Shown: positions 1 through 5,256, counted from the first letter of the stretch. The stretch is 5,256 bases of DNA from Saprospiraceae bacterium (GCA_029262975.1 JAJCYJ010000550.1:1-5256), one strand, 5' to 3'. Translations and numbers: made by a program. The notes: generated by a model from the letters alone, not told the origin.

Positions 1-85
1 CACGGTAAATAACCTGTGATTTTTCAAGCGCGCCAAAGGTATGTATATCTTTACATATTTGTCACTGATATATAACTGGCCAAAC

Positions 86-772
86 ATGAATGTGTTTTAC
101 GCTACGGACATCATAAAAGATAAGATTACATTAAGAGACCAGGAAGCACAGCATTGTGCCAGGGTGCTGCGAAAGGGAAGAGGTGCCGAAGTTTTTGTTA
201 TTGATGGAAAAGGATCGCGTTATCGGTGTGAGATAGACGAGATCAAAAGGCAGACTGTTGAACTCTCGGTACTGTCATATCAACGTTTCGATCCAAATCC
301 CGGAATGCCTCATATAGCCTTTGGCATTATGAAAAATATGACGAGATTAGAGATACTCCTGGAAAAAATAACAGAAATAGGTGTCTCTGAGATATCACCA
401 ATCATCTGCACCAGGTCAGAGCGTACAGCACTTAATATGGAAAGACTCGAGAAAATTCTTATAAGCGCGATAAAGCAATCGTTGAATTTTTATTTACCGG
501 TCTTTCACAGACCAAGGACATTAGAAGATTTTATATCCGCTCAGTCAGGGTCCAAAAGATTCATAGCGAGCTTTGGACCAGGTGTCCCGGAATTATCATC
601 GATTCAGGGGAGACATGAAAATCCTGTGATGTTGATCGGCCCGGAGGGAGATTTCACCGAAAATGAACTATCCCTGGCTATAGACGCAGACTTTAAAAGG
701 GTTAACCTGGGATCCACTCGATTGCGAGCGGAGACAGCCGCCATTGTGGCCTGCACACTTTTACGGTATTGA
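86..772 (+). CDS. rsmE: 16S rRNA (uracil-1498-N3)-methyltransferase RsmE
   Basis: RsmE uses S-adenosylmethionine to methylate N3 of U1498 (E. coli numbering) in helix 44 of 16S rRNA, near the decoding centre; it is cytoplasmic. The 228-residue product has the usual family length and layout. A PUA-like N-terminal RNA-binding domain carries HCARVLRKGRG at 23-33. A SPOUT methyltransferase domain follows, with KQSLNFYLP at 130-138, IGPEGDF at 184-190 and the knot segment LGSTRLRAETAA at 208-219; the last two form the cofactor-binding trefoil knot. An in-frame ATG at position 41 would add 15 residues, but MNVFYATD at 86 matches how Bacteroidota homologues begin, so I prefer 86. No clear ribosome-binding sequence precedes it. 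A long AT-rich gap follows, so it is probably not cotranscribed with the next gene. The frame is intact and the key motifs are present. Confidence 0.96.
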   Translation: MNVFYATDIIKDKITLRDQEAQHCARVLRKGRGAEVFVIDGKGSRYRCEIDEIKRQTVELSVLSYQRFDPNPGMPHIAFGIMKNMTRLEILLEKITEIGVSEISPIICTRSERTALNMERLEKILISAIKQSLNFYLPVFHRPRTLEDFISAQSGSKRFIASFGPGVPELSSIQGRHENPVMLIGPEGDFTENELSLAIDADFKRVNLGSTRLRAETAAIVACTLLRY

Positions 773-1136
773 CAACCCTCTCATCCTTTATTCAGACTCT
801 TACCTTAATATAATAACTGGCATGTATTATCAAATATAGAGTAAAAAGATGTTGATAAAATTGACACGATATGTCTGTGTTTAAGCAGAATTGATATATT
901 AATTTAATTTGTAATACACCAACATGAGATAATTAATATTCTTCCAGGTCTATAAATATGAATTTTTAGAAATTTCTGATTTCTAATCTTTTCAAAGAAA
1001 CCGCAATTATTATATTCATTTATTCCTTCCCTATTATTCAATTGATTAATCTTTCGAAGACTTAACATTTCGCACAGCTAATAAAAACAGACTATCAGAA
1101 ATGTCAGATTTCTTATATTGGGGTAAAATCAACAGA
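773..1136. other. AT-rich intergenic spacer
   Basis: This 364-base stretch between rsmE and the outer-membrane protein gene is strongly AT-rich and holds no convincing reading frame or RNA gene. Its clearest structure is the inverted repeat at 966-986, listed separately. I looked for the Bacteroidota promoter pattern (TTG, a spacer, then TAnnTTTG) on the plus strand and found no exact match. TATGTCTG at 870-877 differs by one base but is poorly spaced from the nearest TTG. The spacer is long enough to hold the promoter of the downstream gene and the end of the rsmE transcript. Confidence 0.6.
966..986. repeat. Inverted repeat, 8-base arms
   Basis: TTAGAAAT at 966-973 pairs perfectly with ATTTCTAA at 979-986 across a five-base loop. 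The left arm also lies partly within a smaller palindrome, AGAAATTTCT (968-977). TCTTTTC follows directly, so this could be a weak AT-rich terminator 194 bases after rsmE, or an operator about 150 bases before the barrel-protein start. In such AT-rich sequence chance is a real alternative. Confidence 0.4.
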
Positions 1137-1913
1137 ATGAGTTTCTTTATCAAAACAATAGCATTTCTATTTCTTTTCGGGGCTGCTTCTTCCGATTATA
1201 TAAATGCTCAGAGCACCCTCATTGGTGTCAAAGGCGGATTAAATATTCCTAATTTATCTGATAATACCGATAATATATATAGCAGTAATTTTAGTTCCAT
1301 TTCGACTTTAGGTATAGGATTCTTTCTCGATTTTCCGGTTAGCGGTGTATTGTCAATCCAGACGGAATTGATGTTTGCAGGAAGGGGAGGATCTCGTAGT
1401 GGTATCCAGCCTTTACCGCCATCCAGGGTGCCTGCGCTATTGAAGTCTTTCTTGCCGGCAGGGGCTGTGCCATATGCTGAGTTTGAAAATAAATCGATCC
1501 TTAATTATTTAGAAATCCCTGTTCTTGGCAAATTGAATTTTGGAAAGGAAGTACAATTTTCTGTATATGGAGGCCCCTATTTAGGTCTTCTTTTGAATGC
1601 TAAGCAAACAATTTCAGGTTCATCATCCTTATTTTTAGATCCATCCAAAAAACAGGCATTATCTCTTCCTCCGAATAATGCTCCGTTAGTCCTGTCATTA
1701 GAAGCCGACGTAAATACTGAAGACGAATTAAAGTCATTGAATTTTGGGGTGCATGGCGGATTAATCCTGTCTAAAGAAATCGGTACTTCACAGAGAATGT
1801 TTCTGGACACTCGCGTGACATATGGATTAGTACCGGTTCAGGAAAACAAAACATTTGGTGAGAGCAAAGTAGGTAGTGTATCATTTTCACTTGGATTTGC
1901 TCAATTATTGTAA
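1137..1913 (+). CDS. Secreted outer-membrane beta-barrel protein (PorT-type family)
   Basis: The predicted protein has 258 residues. A signal peptide (hydrophobic stretch 8-17) ends near YINAQ (21-25). The rest alternates short beta-strand-like segments and polar loops, ending in SVSFSLGFAQLL. GVKGGLN (30-36), QTELMF (75-80), NYLEIPVLGKLNF (123-135), YGGPYLGLLLNAK (144-156) and LNFGVHGGLIL (201-211) are typical of the small barrel family (Pfam PF13568) often labelled PorT in Bacteroidota. It probably sits in the outer membrane; its ligand or role is unknown. The label does not make it the type IX secretion component PorT, as such paralogues are numerous. An in-frame ATG at 1101 would put 12 polar residues before the signal peptide, so I prefer 1137. 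Residues 84-118 form a proline-rich, probably exposed loop. It lies between rsmE and the DUF4159 gene with sizeable gaps on both sides, and probably has its own promoter. Confidence 0.85.
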   Translation: MSFFIKTIAFLFLFGAASSDYINAQSTLIGVKGGLNIPNLSDNTDNIYSSNFSSISTLGIGFFLDFPVSGVLSIQTELMFAGRGGSRSGIQPLPPSRVPALLKSFLPAGAVPYAEFENKSILNYLEIPVLGKLNFGKEVQFSVYGGPYLGLLLNAKQTISGSSSLFLDPSKKQALSLPPNNAPLVLSLEADVNTEDELKSLNFGVHGGLILSKEIGTSQRMFLDTRVTYGLVPVQENKTFGESKVGSVSFSLGFAQLL

Positions 1914-2014
1914 TCAAAGAAAGACAAACGAAATTTTAAGTTCTCCTTTGATCTTGGCATATACCACATATGATCTTTTGCGTTATCTTCTCATTATCTC
2001 CAAATAAGTAATAT

Positions 2015-2683
2015 ATGAATAAAGTGAGTTTTCAAATTGGTTTCATATGCATCCTGGCATTTGCACTCATTTCCTGGAATTCGGATATGCGGAAGACGGA
2101 AATTGCGCTGTTACAATATAATGGAGGGGGGGATTGGTATGCCAATCCAACTGCCTTGATCAATTTGGCCAGGTTTTGCAATTTAGAATTAAAAACAAAT
2201 ATAGAGCCCAGGTATAGTACTGTCGATGTCGGATCTGCAGAATTATTCAACTATTCTTTTGTTCATATGACAGGTCATGGCAATGTAGTTTTCTCAAATT
2301 CGGATGCGGAAAACCTGCGCAATTACCTTATCGCCGGGGGTTTTTTACATATAGATGATAACTATGGCATGGATCCTTATGTGCGTTTATCTATGAAAAA
2401 AGTTTTTCCGGAATTGGACTTTATAGAATTACCCTTTGAGCACGAGATATATCATCAGAAGTATTCATTTTCAAAGGGATTGCCTAAAATTCATAAGCAT
2501 GACGACAAACCAGCCCAGGGATTTGGTTTGTTATGGGAAGGGCGTTTACTCTGTTTTTATTCGTATGAAACTGATTTAGGAGATGGTTGGGAAGACCCTG
2601 AAGTACATAATGACTCCCCTGATAAAAGATTAACCGCGCTACAGATGGGTGCGAATATTATCCAGTACGCTTTCAGTCAATGA
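2015..2683 (+). CDS. DUF4159-domain envelope protein
   Basis: This 222-residue protein of unknown function belongs, by motif, to the DUF4159 family (Pfam PF13709). The N terminus is a signal peptide or membrane anchor, with hydrophobic residues 7-21 after a lysine at 3, so the domain should lie in the periplasm. DUF4159 covers about residues 28-220: GGGDWY (37-42), HMTGHG (84-89), AGGFLHIDDNYG (107-118), HEIYH (143-147), ETDLGDGWEDP (185-195) and MGANIIQYAF (211-220). The glycine-rich turns and the histidine and aspartate motifs give it an enzyme-like look, but no activity is established that I know of. As I recall, a DUF4159 gene often follows rsmE directly in Bacteroidota; here the barrel-protein gene separates them. 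The ATG at 2015 is preceded by an A/T-rich leader without a Shine-Dalgarno sequence. A run of seven G at 2126-2132 encodes part of the first glycine motif; the frame is intact. Confidence 0.9.
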   Translation: MNKVSFQIGFICILAFALISWNSDMRKTEIALLQYNGGGDWYANPTALINLARFCNLELKTNIEPRYSTVDVGSAELFNYSFVHMTGHGNVVFSNSDAENLRNYLIAGGFLHIDDNYGMDPYVRLSMKKVFPELDFIELPFEHEIYHQKYSFSKGLPKIHKHDDKPAQGFGLLWEGRLLCFYSYETDLGDGWEDPEVHNDSPDKRLTALQMGANIIQYAFSQ

Positions 2684-2754
2684 GCGTAACGCAATCACGC
2701 CCGAGGCGTGATCTGAAGTCCGGGGGACTTCAGGTGGAGCGAACCGCAAAGCGG
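2684..2754. repeat. Array of tandem hairpins
   Basis: Starting at the base after the DUF4159 stop codon there are four consecutive inverted repeats. The first is a three-base-pair GCG/CGC pair (2684-2692). The second is a perfect eight-base-pair stem, ATCACGCC/GGCGTGAT, with a three-base loop (2694-2712). The third is a perfect nine-base-pair stem, CTGAAGTCC/GGACTTCAG, with loop GGG (2713-2733). The fourth is a four-base-pair CCGC/GCGG stem (2744-2754). The two strong stems abut with no spacer, and 25 of the 40 bases at 2694-2733 are G or C in otherwise AT-rich sequence. It could end the DUF4159 transcript, but no T-run follows, so a standard intrinsic terminator is unlikely. A dispersed REP-like element or a structured RNA fits better. 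Confidence 0.8.
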
Positions 2755-2773
2755 CGAGCAGGATAGACACAAG

Positions 2774-2817
2774 AGCAGGATTTACTTGAATGCGAATTTG
2801 AGACCCGATGCATGGAA
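2774..2817 (+). repeat. Imperfect 44-base direct repeat, copy 1
   Basis: This block matches 2867-2910 at 38 of 44 positions with no gaps, at an offset of 93 bases. The core ACCCGATGCAT (2803-2813) is identical in both copies. The overlapping nine-base word GAGCAGGAT at 2773-2781 also occurs at 2756-2764, at the right edge of the hairpin array, which ties the repeat to the hairpins. Confidence 0.85.
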
Positions 2818-2866
2818 AAAGAAAGTGTTTGGCTCAACGTGTATAAGGCCATCCCTCAATTTAAGA

Positions 2867-2910
2867 AGCAGGGTTTACATGAATCCGAATTTTATACCCG
2901 ATGCATAGAA
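2867..2910 (+). repeat. Imperfect 44-base direct repeat, copy 2
   Basis: This is the second copy of the block at 2774-2817, with six substitutions and no gaps. The intervening 49 bases show no obvious further copy. The 93-base period is a multiple of three, so both copies can be read in one frame, but that frame shows no sign of selection on the protein. It more likely reflects duplication inside an intergenic element. Confidence 0.85.
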
Positions 2911-2985
2911 GTTAGGAGGGTATGGGTGCAATGGTTGCAAGATCCAATGTCCCTAGTGAGTGGGGAGATAAAGTGTGCTATATTT

Positions 2986-3204
2986 TCAGTCTAACAGCAA
3001 ATTCTTTTGTCGCGTAACGTATTTGCGAATATTTAACCAAAAGGCTGTAAACAAATAGATAATCAAGGGTGATCCCACTGCTATGAAAGAGGTGTAAATG
3101 AAATATTTACGTACCACTGAAGAGGGTACACCCATTTTCTTGCCTATGTATTGGCATACTCCGAATCCATGCTTTTCAATCTTATGTCTCAGTTTGTCTA
3201 TCAT
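2986..3204 (-). CDS. Short PspC-domain membrane protein
   Basis: The 72-residue product is a stand-alone PspC domain, as is common in Bacteroidota. An N-terminal amphipathic part (IEKHGFGVCQYIGKKMGV, 9-26) is followed by SSVVRKYFIYTSF (28-40), one membrane-spanning segment at about 34-57 that includes GSPLIIYLFTAFW (44-56), and a basic tail (NIRKYVTRQK, 58-67). In enterobacteria PspC is an inner-membrane sensor of the phage-shock response. Short Bacteroidota versions are usually named transcriptional regulators by homology only; they have no DNA-binding domain, and no pspA, pspB or pspF is seen here. It probably acts at the inner membrane in an envelope-linked role. Its ATG overlaps the last 23 bases of the small gene upstream, which suggests coupled translation if that gene is real. 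Its 3' end faces the DUF4159 gene. Confidence 0.85.
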   Translation of the reverse strand: MIDKLRHKIEKHGFGVCQYIGKKMGVPSSVVRKYFIYTSFIAVGSPLIIYLFTAFWLNIRKYVTRQKNLLLD

Positions 3205-3397
3205 ACGTTACTAAATGTATATCTTCCGAATGGTCGAGATGCGCTGAGATTGCATCACTACTTTCTGTCAGACCTATGCAGAAGGTCAATCCAATAATAC
3301 CGAAGATAGTAATAATTAGTAAAAGTAGCACTTCAGCTTTTAGCCCAAATGATGATTTATGGCCTAATTCGGCCTGTAGCGTGGTTCTGGTTATCAT
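3182..3397 (-). CDS. Possible small single-helix membrane protein
   Basis: I do not recognise this 71-residue frame. It has a basic N-terminal part (R4, H13, K14, K20), one strongly hydrophobic segment at about 23-43 (VLLLLIITIFGIIGLTFCIGL), and an acidic C-terminal tail (residues 45-71) rich in D, E and H. The positive-inside rule puts the N terminus in the cytoplasm and the tail in the periplasm. Support for a real gene is its position: same strand as the PspC-domain gene, directly upstream, overlapping it by 23 bases, with a possible promoter element before it. Against it are its short length, the lack of a known family and the absence of a clear ribosome-binding site. If real, it is the first gene of a two-gene membrane-protein operon and a candidate partner of the PspC protein. 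Confidence 0.45.
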   Translation of the reverse strand: MITRTTLQAELGHKSSFGLKAEVLLLLIITIFGIIGLTFCIGLTESSDAISAHLDHSEDIHLVTYDRQTET

Positions 3398-3519
3398 GTA
3401 CGTAGAGTCTGGTTCCTGAAATAATTAAAGACCTATGCACCAATCATGAGTGGATCGGTGTAACGGGTCTTACATCCCTAAGAATGGTTGTAACAGTATT
3501 AAGTTTTAAATGAGTCTAA

Positions 3520-3527
3520 CAAATGTA
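3520..3527 (-). promoter_or_regulatory. Possible -7 promoter element for the PspC pair
   Basis: Read on the minus strand, these bases are TACATTTG, an exact match to the Bacteroidota -7 consensus TAnnTTTG. It lies 122 bases before the start of the small membrane-protein frame at 3397 and points towards it. No TTG is visible at the usual -33 distance. The eight-base match alone could be chance, so this is a weak call. Confidence 0.3.
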
Positions 3528-3757
3528 TAAATTATTCTTATTGAGTAGTTAACATATTGCTATATATTTACATATGTTTTTTTAACATTGTATTTCTGTT
3601 GATCCGAAAAACGTTCTTAGCAGATCAATAAATCAGATAGAGCTGAGTAATTATGAAGGATTCCGACTTTTCAAATAATTGATTTAAGGAATGGATTTCG
3701 CTTAGTTTGTCTTTACGATCGTCAGCTACATCCATTAATGTAACACTAAAGTGGACT

Positions 3758-3773
3758 TCAATTGGTAAATTGA
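3758..3773. repeat. Hairpin upstream of the DUF3467 gene
   Basis: TCAATT pairs perfectly with AATTGA across a four-base GGTA loop, ending 47 bases before the DUF3467 start codon. It could be an operator or a leader hairpin. The arms are short and AT-rich, so chance cannot be excluded. Confidence 0.3.
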
Positions 3774-3820
3774 TGTGAGAAAGACTAATATTGAGCTTTC
3801 ATCTAAAAATGCGTTACACT

Positions 3821-4153
3821 ATGGCTGAAGAGAAAAAAGAACAAAAGAAAAATCAGATAAACATTGAGCTTCCGGAAGATATGGCGGATGGTGTATATGC
3901 CAATCTTGCTATTATATCACATAGTCATTCAGAATTTGTCATTGACTTTATAAGAATGTTACCAAATGTGCCCAAGGCCAAGGTTAAATCTCGCGTAATA
4001 GTTACTCCGGAACATGCTAAAAGATTTTTAAATGCACTGGCAGATAATATCAGTAAATATGAAGGCCAACATGGCACCATTGAAGTTAAAGGTGGTGGCA
4101 GCGGTGGTAACCAATTTCCCCCGATGAGTTTTACACCTACTGCACAGGCTTAA
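3821..4153 (+). CDS. DUF3467 family protein
   Basis: The 110-residue product matches the small DUF3467 family, whose function is unknown. After a lysine/glutamate-rich start (E3-K10) comes the conserved core: INIELPEDMADGVYANLAIISHSHSE in outline (13-38; key residues E16, L17, G24, Y26, N28 and the S/H cluster 33-37), then FVIDFIRMLPN (39-49), AKVKSRVIVTPEHAKRF (53-69), and LADNISKYE (73-81). A glycine-rich linker (91-96) leads to a proline-rich tail. No signal peptide or membrane segment is visible, so it is probably cytoplasmic. In-frame TTG at 3791 and ATG at 3809 would add 10 or 4 residues; MAEEKK at 3821 resembles known family starts. No Shine-Dalgarno sequence is seen. As I recall, the gene often follows rpoC in Bacteroidota; here it stands alone, convergent with ruvB 52 bases away. 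Confidence 0.93.
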   Translation: MAEEKKEQKKNQINIELPEDMADGVYANLAIISHSHSEFVIDFIRMLPNVPKAKVKSRVIVTPEHAKRFLNALADNISKYEGQHGTIEVKGGGSGGNQFPPMSFTPTAQA

Positions 4154-4205
4154 AACCGTATCGTTTCTAAATCCTAAGTGGGGAAAGAATATTTTATATC
4201 TGTTG

Positions 4206-5231
4206 TTAATCAAATAAACTACCTGGATCGGGAGTCCTGGCAATACCTAGATGATGAAAGGCTTTGTCAGTAGCTAAACGACCTCTTTGCGTTCTTTGTA
4301 TAAAGCCTTCCATAATAAGAAATGGTTCGTAGACTTCTTCGATCGTACCTGCTTCTTCTCCTACTGCCGTTGCGATAGTGCCCAGCCCTACGGGTCCACC
4401 TTTAAACTTCTCAATCAAAGCCGACAGGATGCGATTGTCCATTTCATCGAGACCCAATTCATCTACATCAAGGGCCTGGAGCGCAAATTTTGATATTTCA
4501 AGGTTAACAACACCATCTCCTTTCACCTGAGCAAAATCCCTTACTCGCCTTAATAATGCATTGGCAATACGAGGTGTACCCCTGCTACGCCGGGCTATCT
4601 CATGTGCTCCGTCTTTTGATATTTCTATTTCCAGCAGATGCGCACTTCTTATCACAATCTTTTCAAGCGTCGCAACATCATAATAATCAAGATGACAAGT
4701 GATACCAAATCTTGCTCTCAAAGGGGGTGTTAATAAGCCCATTCTGGTTGTGGCACCAATCAAGGTAAAAGGACTGATGTTCAGTTGGATACTTTGAGCA
4801 TTTGGCCCGGAATCGATCATAATATCAATCCGGTAATCTTCCATAGCGGAGTATAAATATTCTTCTACGACATTATTTAATCGATGAATCTCATCAATAA
4901 ACAAGACATCTCCTTCATGTAAATTAGTTAATAGGCCAGCAAGATCTCCGGGTTTTTCGAGTACTGGACCAGATGTCAACCTGAGTTCTGATTCTAACTC
5001 GTGAGAAATAATGTGCGACAGTGTTGTTTTGCCAAGACCAGGCGGGCCGTGAAGAAGCACATGATCCAAAGCATCCCCACGCATTTTGGCTGCGGTTATA
5101 AAAACATTGAGATTGTCCACAATCTTTGGCTGACCGCTGAAGTCTTCCAGTTTTTGCGGGCGCAGCGCTTTTTCAACATGTTTTTCATCAGGCTTTAAAG
5201 CTTCCGATGAAGGATCGAGATTAGGATTCAC
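4206..5231 (-). CDS. ruvB: Holliday-junction branch-migration ATPase RuvB
   Basis: RuvB forms hexameric rings that, with RuvA, pump DNA through Holliday junctions during recombinational repair; RuvC then cuts them. The 341-residue protein is full length. The AAA+ ATPase domain holds Walker A GPPGLGKT (62-69), Walker B LFIDEIH (110-116), sensor 1 GATTR (159-163), the arginine finger R174 in RARFG (172-176), and the sensor 2 region RGTPRIANALLRRVRDFA (217-234). The C-terminal winged helix includes FKGGPVGLGTIA (276-287), EEVYEPFLIMEGF (298-310) and the DNA-contacting QRTQRGR (312-318). The start is GTG at 5231, giving a beginning (NPNLDPSSE) that aligns with homologues; no Shine-Dalgarno sequence precedes it. 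The frame stays open for the 25 bases to the window edge, so a longer start outside is possible. GTGA at the start would also fit a four-base overlap with an upstream gene. No ruvA or ruvC is in the window. Confidence 0.98.
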   Translation of the reverse strand: MNPNLDPSSEALKPDEKHVEKALRPQKLEDFSGQPKIVDNLNVFITAAKMRGDALDHVLLHGPPGLGKTTLSHIISHELESELRLTSGPVLEKPGDLAGLLTNLHEGDVLFIDEIHRLNNVVEEYLYSAMEDYRIDIMIDSGPNAQSIQLNISPFTLIGATTRMGLLTPPLRARFGITCHLDYYDVATLEKIVIRSAHLLEIEISKDGAHEIARRSRGTPRIANALLRRVRDFAQVKGDGVVNLEISKFALQALDVDELGLDEMDNRILSALIEKFKGGPVGLGTIATAVGEEAGTIEEVYEPFLIMEGFIQRTQRGRLATDKAFHHLGIARTPDPGSLFD

Positions 5232-5256
5232 ATATGACGTATTAGAATTAGCAAAG

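Larger units (their letters stand above)
2684..2985. other. Repeat-bearing intergenic region
   Basis: This 302-base region lies between the convergent DUF4159 and PspC-domain genes. Its left part is the GC-rich hairpin array (2684-2754) and its middle holds the two 44-base repeats (2774-2817 and 2867-2910). A frame of 60 codons (2812-2994) crosses the second repeat and overlaps the end of the PspC gene by nine bases. I do not call it a gene, because all five codons that differ between the repeat copies change the amino acid, and the start codon lies inside the first copy. From 2911 to 2985 I see nothing. Confidence 0.6.
3398..3820. other. Divergent intergenic region
   Basis: These 423 bases separate the minus-strand PspC pair from the plus-strand DUF3467 gene and should hold both promoters. 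The middle (about 3530-3600) is very AT-rich. It contains a possible minus-strand promoter element (3520-3527), an inverted repeat TTGATC/GATCAA with an 18-base spacer (3599-3628), and a six-base-pair hairpin (3758-3773) shortly before DUF3467. A nine-codon frame at 3653-3682 is too short to call. I see no longer frame and no recognisable RNA. Confidence 0.6.

Noticed and set aside
831..838. Minus-strand TATATTTG as a -7 promoter element
   Set aside because: It points into the 3' end of rsmE, has no -33 partner and no gene to drive.
861..900. TTGACA at 861-866 with TATATT at 895-900 as a sigma-70 promoter
   Set aside because: The spacing is 28 bases, far from 17, and Bacteroidota use a different promoter consensus.
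1577..1810. Minus-strand frame of 77 codons inside the barrel-protein gene
   Set aside because: It is antisense to a well-supported gene and has no recognisable motif.
1913..1972. ATCAAAG/CTTTGAT (1913-1952) and CATAT/ATATG (1958-1972) as a terminator after the barrel-protein gene
   Set aside because: The first pair has a 26-base loop and the second only five A/T-rich pairs, with no T-run placed properly.
2032..2250. Minus-strand frame of 72 codons inside the DUF4159 gene
   Set aside because: It is antisense to a conserved coding region, with low-complexity, motif-free content.
2812..2994. A 60-codon plus-strand frame as a protein-coding gene
   Set aside because: Its start lies inside a repeat copy, differing codons in the repeats all change the amino acid, it overlaps the PspC gene's end, and I recognise no family. 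It is described as a finding rather than called a gene.
3570..3583. ACATATGT palindrome plus T-run as a terminator
   Set aside because: An eight-base palindrome has no room for a loop and lies between two gene starts, where a terminator has no obvious role.
4154..4205. Bidirectional terminator between DUF3467 and ruvB
   Set aside because: I looked for a hairpin in the 52-base convergent gap and found only a weak, bulged stem near 4150-4166.
4028..4243. Minus-strand frame of 71 codons across the end of DUF3467 and ruvB
   Set aside because: It overlaps the 3' ends of two well-supported genes and resembles no known protein.
4287..4493. Plus-strand frame inside ruvB
   Set aside because: It is antisense to the highly conserved C-terminal part of RuvB.
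5001..5198. Plus-strand frame inside the ruvB N-terminal region
   Set aside because: It is antisense to the Walker A region and adjacent conserved sequence.

Overview
The window looks like ordinary chromosome from a member of the Bacteroidota, perhaps the Saprospiria; the class is a guess. Several things point there: the RuvB and RsmE sequence style, the DUF4159, DUF3467 and short PspC-domain proteins, a PorT-type outer-membrane beta-barrel protein, AT-rich spacers, and start codons without clear Shine-Dalgarno sequences. I see no phage, plasmid, insertion sequence, CRISPR, tRNA or rRNA.

Layout. On the plus strand come rsmE (86-772), an AT-rich spacer with an inverted repeat, a secreted beta-barrel outer-membrane protein (1137-1913) and a DUF4159 envelope protein (2015-2683). 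Directly after the DUF4159 stop lies a compact GC-rich array of hairpins (2684-2754), followed by two copies of an imperfect 44-base repeat with a 93-base period (2774-2910). On the minus strand follow a short PspC-domain membrane protein (2986-3204) and, overlapping its start, a possible one-helix membrane protein (3182-3397). A 423-base divergent spacer leads to a plus-strand DUF3467 gene (3821-4153). The minus-strand ruvB (4206-5231) runs in from the right edge.

The genes do not form one pathway. RsmE modifies 16S rRNA and RuvB drives Holliday-junction branch migration. The barrel protein, DUF4159 protein and PspC pair belong to the cell envelope, and DUF3467 has no known function. I found no convincing new system. 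The part least explained by genes is 2684-2910, where the hairpins and repeats look like a dispersed intergenic element or a structured RNA. Next is the small overlapping membrane-protein pair.
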